Shown in pieces: positions 17,973 to 20,560 of a DNA stretch of 20,560 nt; within the stretch, counting starts at the first letter, position 1, and every line of letters begins with the position of its first letter. Below the pieces are notes generated by a model, which was not told the origin of the DNA, did not search any database, and saw nothing but the letters and a program-made list of their open reading frames with translations. Origin of the DNA: Selaginella moellendorffii (Eukaryota; Streptophyta; Lycopodiopsida; Selaginellales; Selaginellaceae); the NCBI RefSeq assembly GCF_000143415.4, contig NW_003314279.1, positions 1,698,479-1,719,038 on the forward strand, read 5' to 3'. The translations under genes and the position numbers were made by a program.

Positions 17973-18687
17973 ATGGCTTCCCGTCTCTCTTTCTACTTTG
18001 CTCTTGCTGTTCTTCTGCTTCGAATTCCATTTCTTCGACATCAGATGAGGATGTGGGCATCTCTAAGTCACTGTTTGCATGGTGGAAGCTGAATGAGAAG
18101 ATAGGCTACCTGGTCGCAGACTCGTCTGGGAACAAGGCAACTGGGCTTGTGAAGCAGGCCGGGTCCCAACTTGCTCACACAACTGATGGTATTGTGTTTG
18201 ATGGTGCAACATACATTTTCATGGGCACCACGCCCTCTCTCTCTGGGCAGACTGATTTTGCTGTTCATGCTTGGGTGAAGGTCCCACCCCGCATGAAGCA
18301 GGAACTGTGCGTCATCCAGCAACGCTCTGATCAAATCTATGGTGAGTGGTGGCTATGGATCCTCAATGGCAATCTATGGTTTACGGTGTACAATGGGGAA
18401 TACCAGTTCAGCATTAAGGGAACAGTGCCAGTCACTGATGGAACTTGGCACCATGTTGCTGCAGTCCGAAATGGCACTGTTGGGTCTATCTACGTTGATT
18501 CTAAACTTGAATCAACGTCAGTCACAGAACGGCTCCAAGATAGTCAACCTCAATTCCAACCTACCTGTCTTCATTGGCTATGACCCCCGTGACAACAAAC
18601 GCTACTTTCATGGTGAACTCTCAGATCTTCAGTGCTGCTGTTGTGCCTGTGGGCTTCAACCCAATGTCTATCTATGGAATCATGTAA
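17973..18687 (+). pseudogene. Secreted LamG-like (concanavalin-A-type) protein, three frame changes
   Basis: The ATG at 17973 opens a hydrophobic signal peptide (MASRLSFYFALAVLLL). The frame must then shift at about 18012-18022 to reach SSTSDEDVGISKSLFAWWKL. A LamG/concanavalin-like jellyroll domain follows: WKLNEKIGYLVADSSGN, IVFDGATYIFMG, FAVHAWVKVP, NLWFTVYNGEYQF and GTWHHVAAVRNGTVGSIYVD. A second frame change near 18525 leads to NGSKIVNLNSNLPVFIGYDP and FHGELSDL. A third near 18622-18630 leads to FSAAVVPVGFNPMSIYGIM and a TAA at 18685. The domain usually binds carbohydrate or protein surfaces outside the cell. Each break is equivalent to a one-base indel while coding character is otherwise good, so this is a young pseudogene or the sequence has errors. 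GTAAGC at the end could instead be a splice donor. Confidence 0.7.
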
Positions 18688-18689
18688 GC

Positions 18690-20238
<1,549 letters not shown>

Positions 20239-20261
20239 TGGGGAAATAATTTTTTTTTCAT

Positions 20262-20410
20262 TTCATTAAGTTATTTAAATATATGAGGTCCAAGTGTATA
20301 GCTATAATGCTATATATTAATATTAACATAATAAGATTTTAATAGCCATCAGATTGGTTTTAATCCGGACCACTTTGCTTTTGTATATAAACTAGGGTTT
20401 TTGGGTTAAC
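20262..20410 (+). mobile_element. Decayed LTR fragment of the same gypsy family
   Basis: It aligns base for base with 7840-7992 of the gypsy LTR, keeping TATATTAATATTA, GATTGGTTTNAATCC, TATATAA and CTAGGGTTTTTGGG. Almost every difference is C-to-T or G-to-A. Similarity ends at about 20410, after GGGTTAA, and the left edge fades into a T-rich run beside the CT microsatellite. It is plus-oriented like the full element. No internal element sequence follows it within the window. Positions 20411-20560 are AT-rich and unassigned. Confidence 0.85.
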
Positions 20411-20560
20411 ATTCTCTTTTCCTCACAAACATAGTTTTTAAAATTTTATTTCCCCATTTATAATTATGTTTTACATTAATGTGTTATTGAAGTAAACTCC
20501 ATTTAGACATAGGAAGCCCAAATTGCTTTTACATGATCCATTCCATCAAAAGGCGTGTAC

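Overview
The window looks like plant nuclear DNA, probably from a repeat-rich, non-seed or otherwise small-intron plant. The evidence is a plant-type Ty3/gypsy gag-pol element, an antisense tRNA-Thr gene, a SUV39/SUVR-type SET-domain methyltransferase, O-GlcNAc-transferase-type TPR exons, and candidate introns of only 46-71 nt. Such introns would fit Selaginella, but the species is an inference and not proven.

Layout. Positions 1-5.2 kb are dominated by one minus-strand LTR retroelement. A 2,186-bp LTR (1697-3882) has TG...CA ends, an initiator-Met-type primer-binding site on its left (1682-1693) and a polypurine tract on its right (3883-3903, read on the minus strand). The LTR contains a 543-bp tandem duplication, two CTCGGN-type hexamer tracts and an 11-12-bp minisatellite. 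Positions 5.23-5.67 kb hold a heavily decayed relic of a second family (plus strand). Positions 5.79-7.13 kb hold a broken, multi-exon minus-strand gene with small introns that I do not recognise.

Positions 7.78-12.5 kb hold the best-preserved mobile element, a plus-strand Ty3/gypsy element. It has an LTR with TATA box, a PBS, gag with a CCHC zinc knuckle, and pol with protease and reverse transcriptase. The next 1,074 bp, carrying RNase H and the first third of integrase, are inverted between 5-bp inverted repeats. The rest of integrase then resumes on the plus strand. Five in-frame stops (all explainable as C-to-T), one frameshift and a changed RT active site make it non-autonomous. No matching 3' LTR follows it. 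A decayed LTR relative lies at the far right (20262-20410).

Positions 12.5-14.6 kb are AT-rich and gene-poor, with a 154/146-bp tandem duplication. Positions 14.68-16.21 kb contain the most interesting genic feature: three short TPR exons whose splice phases join in frame to a complete pre-SET/SET/post-SET exon. This gives a predicted 358-residue TPR-SET chimera, with a tRNA-Thr(AGT) gene lying antisense inside the joining intron. Positions 17.93-18.69 kb hold a TATA box and a signal-peptide plus LamG-like (concanavalin-type) coding region broken by three frame changes. The right end is mostly unassigned, with a (CT)49 microsatellite beside the LTR relic.

The genes do not form a pathway. The window reads as a retroelement-loaded region in which host gene fragments have been broken, moved and possibly fused.
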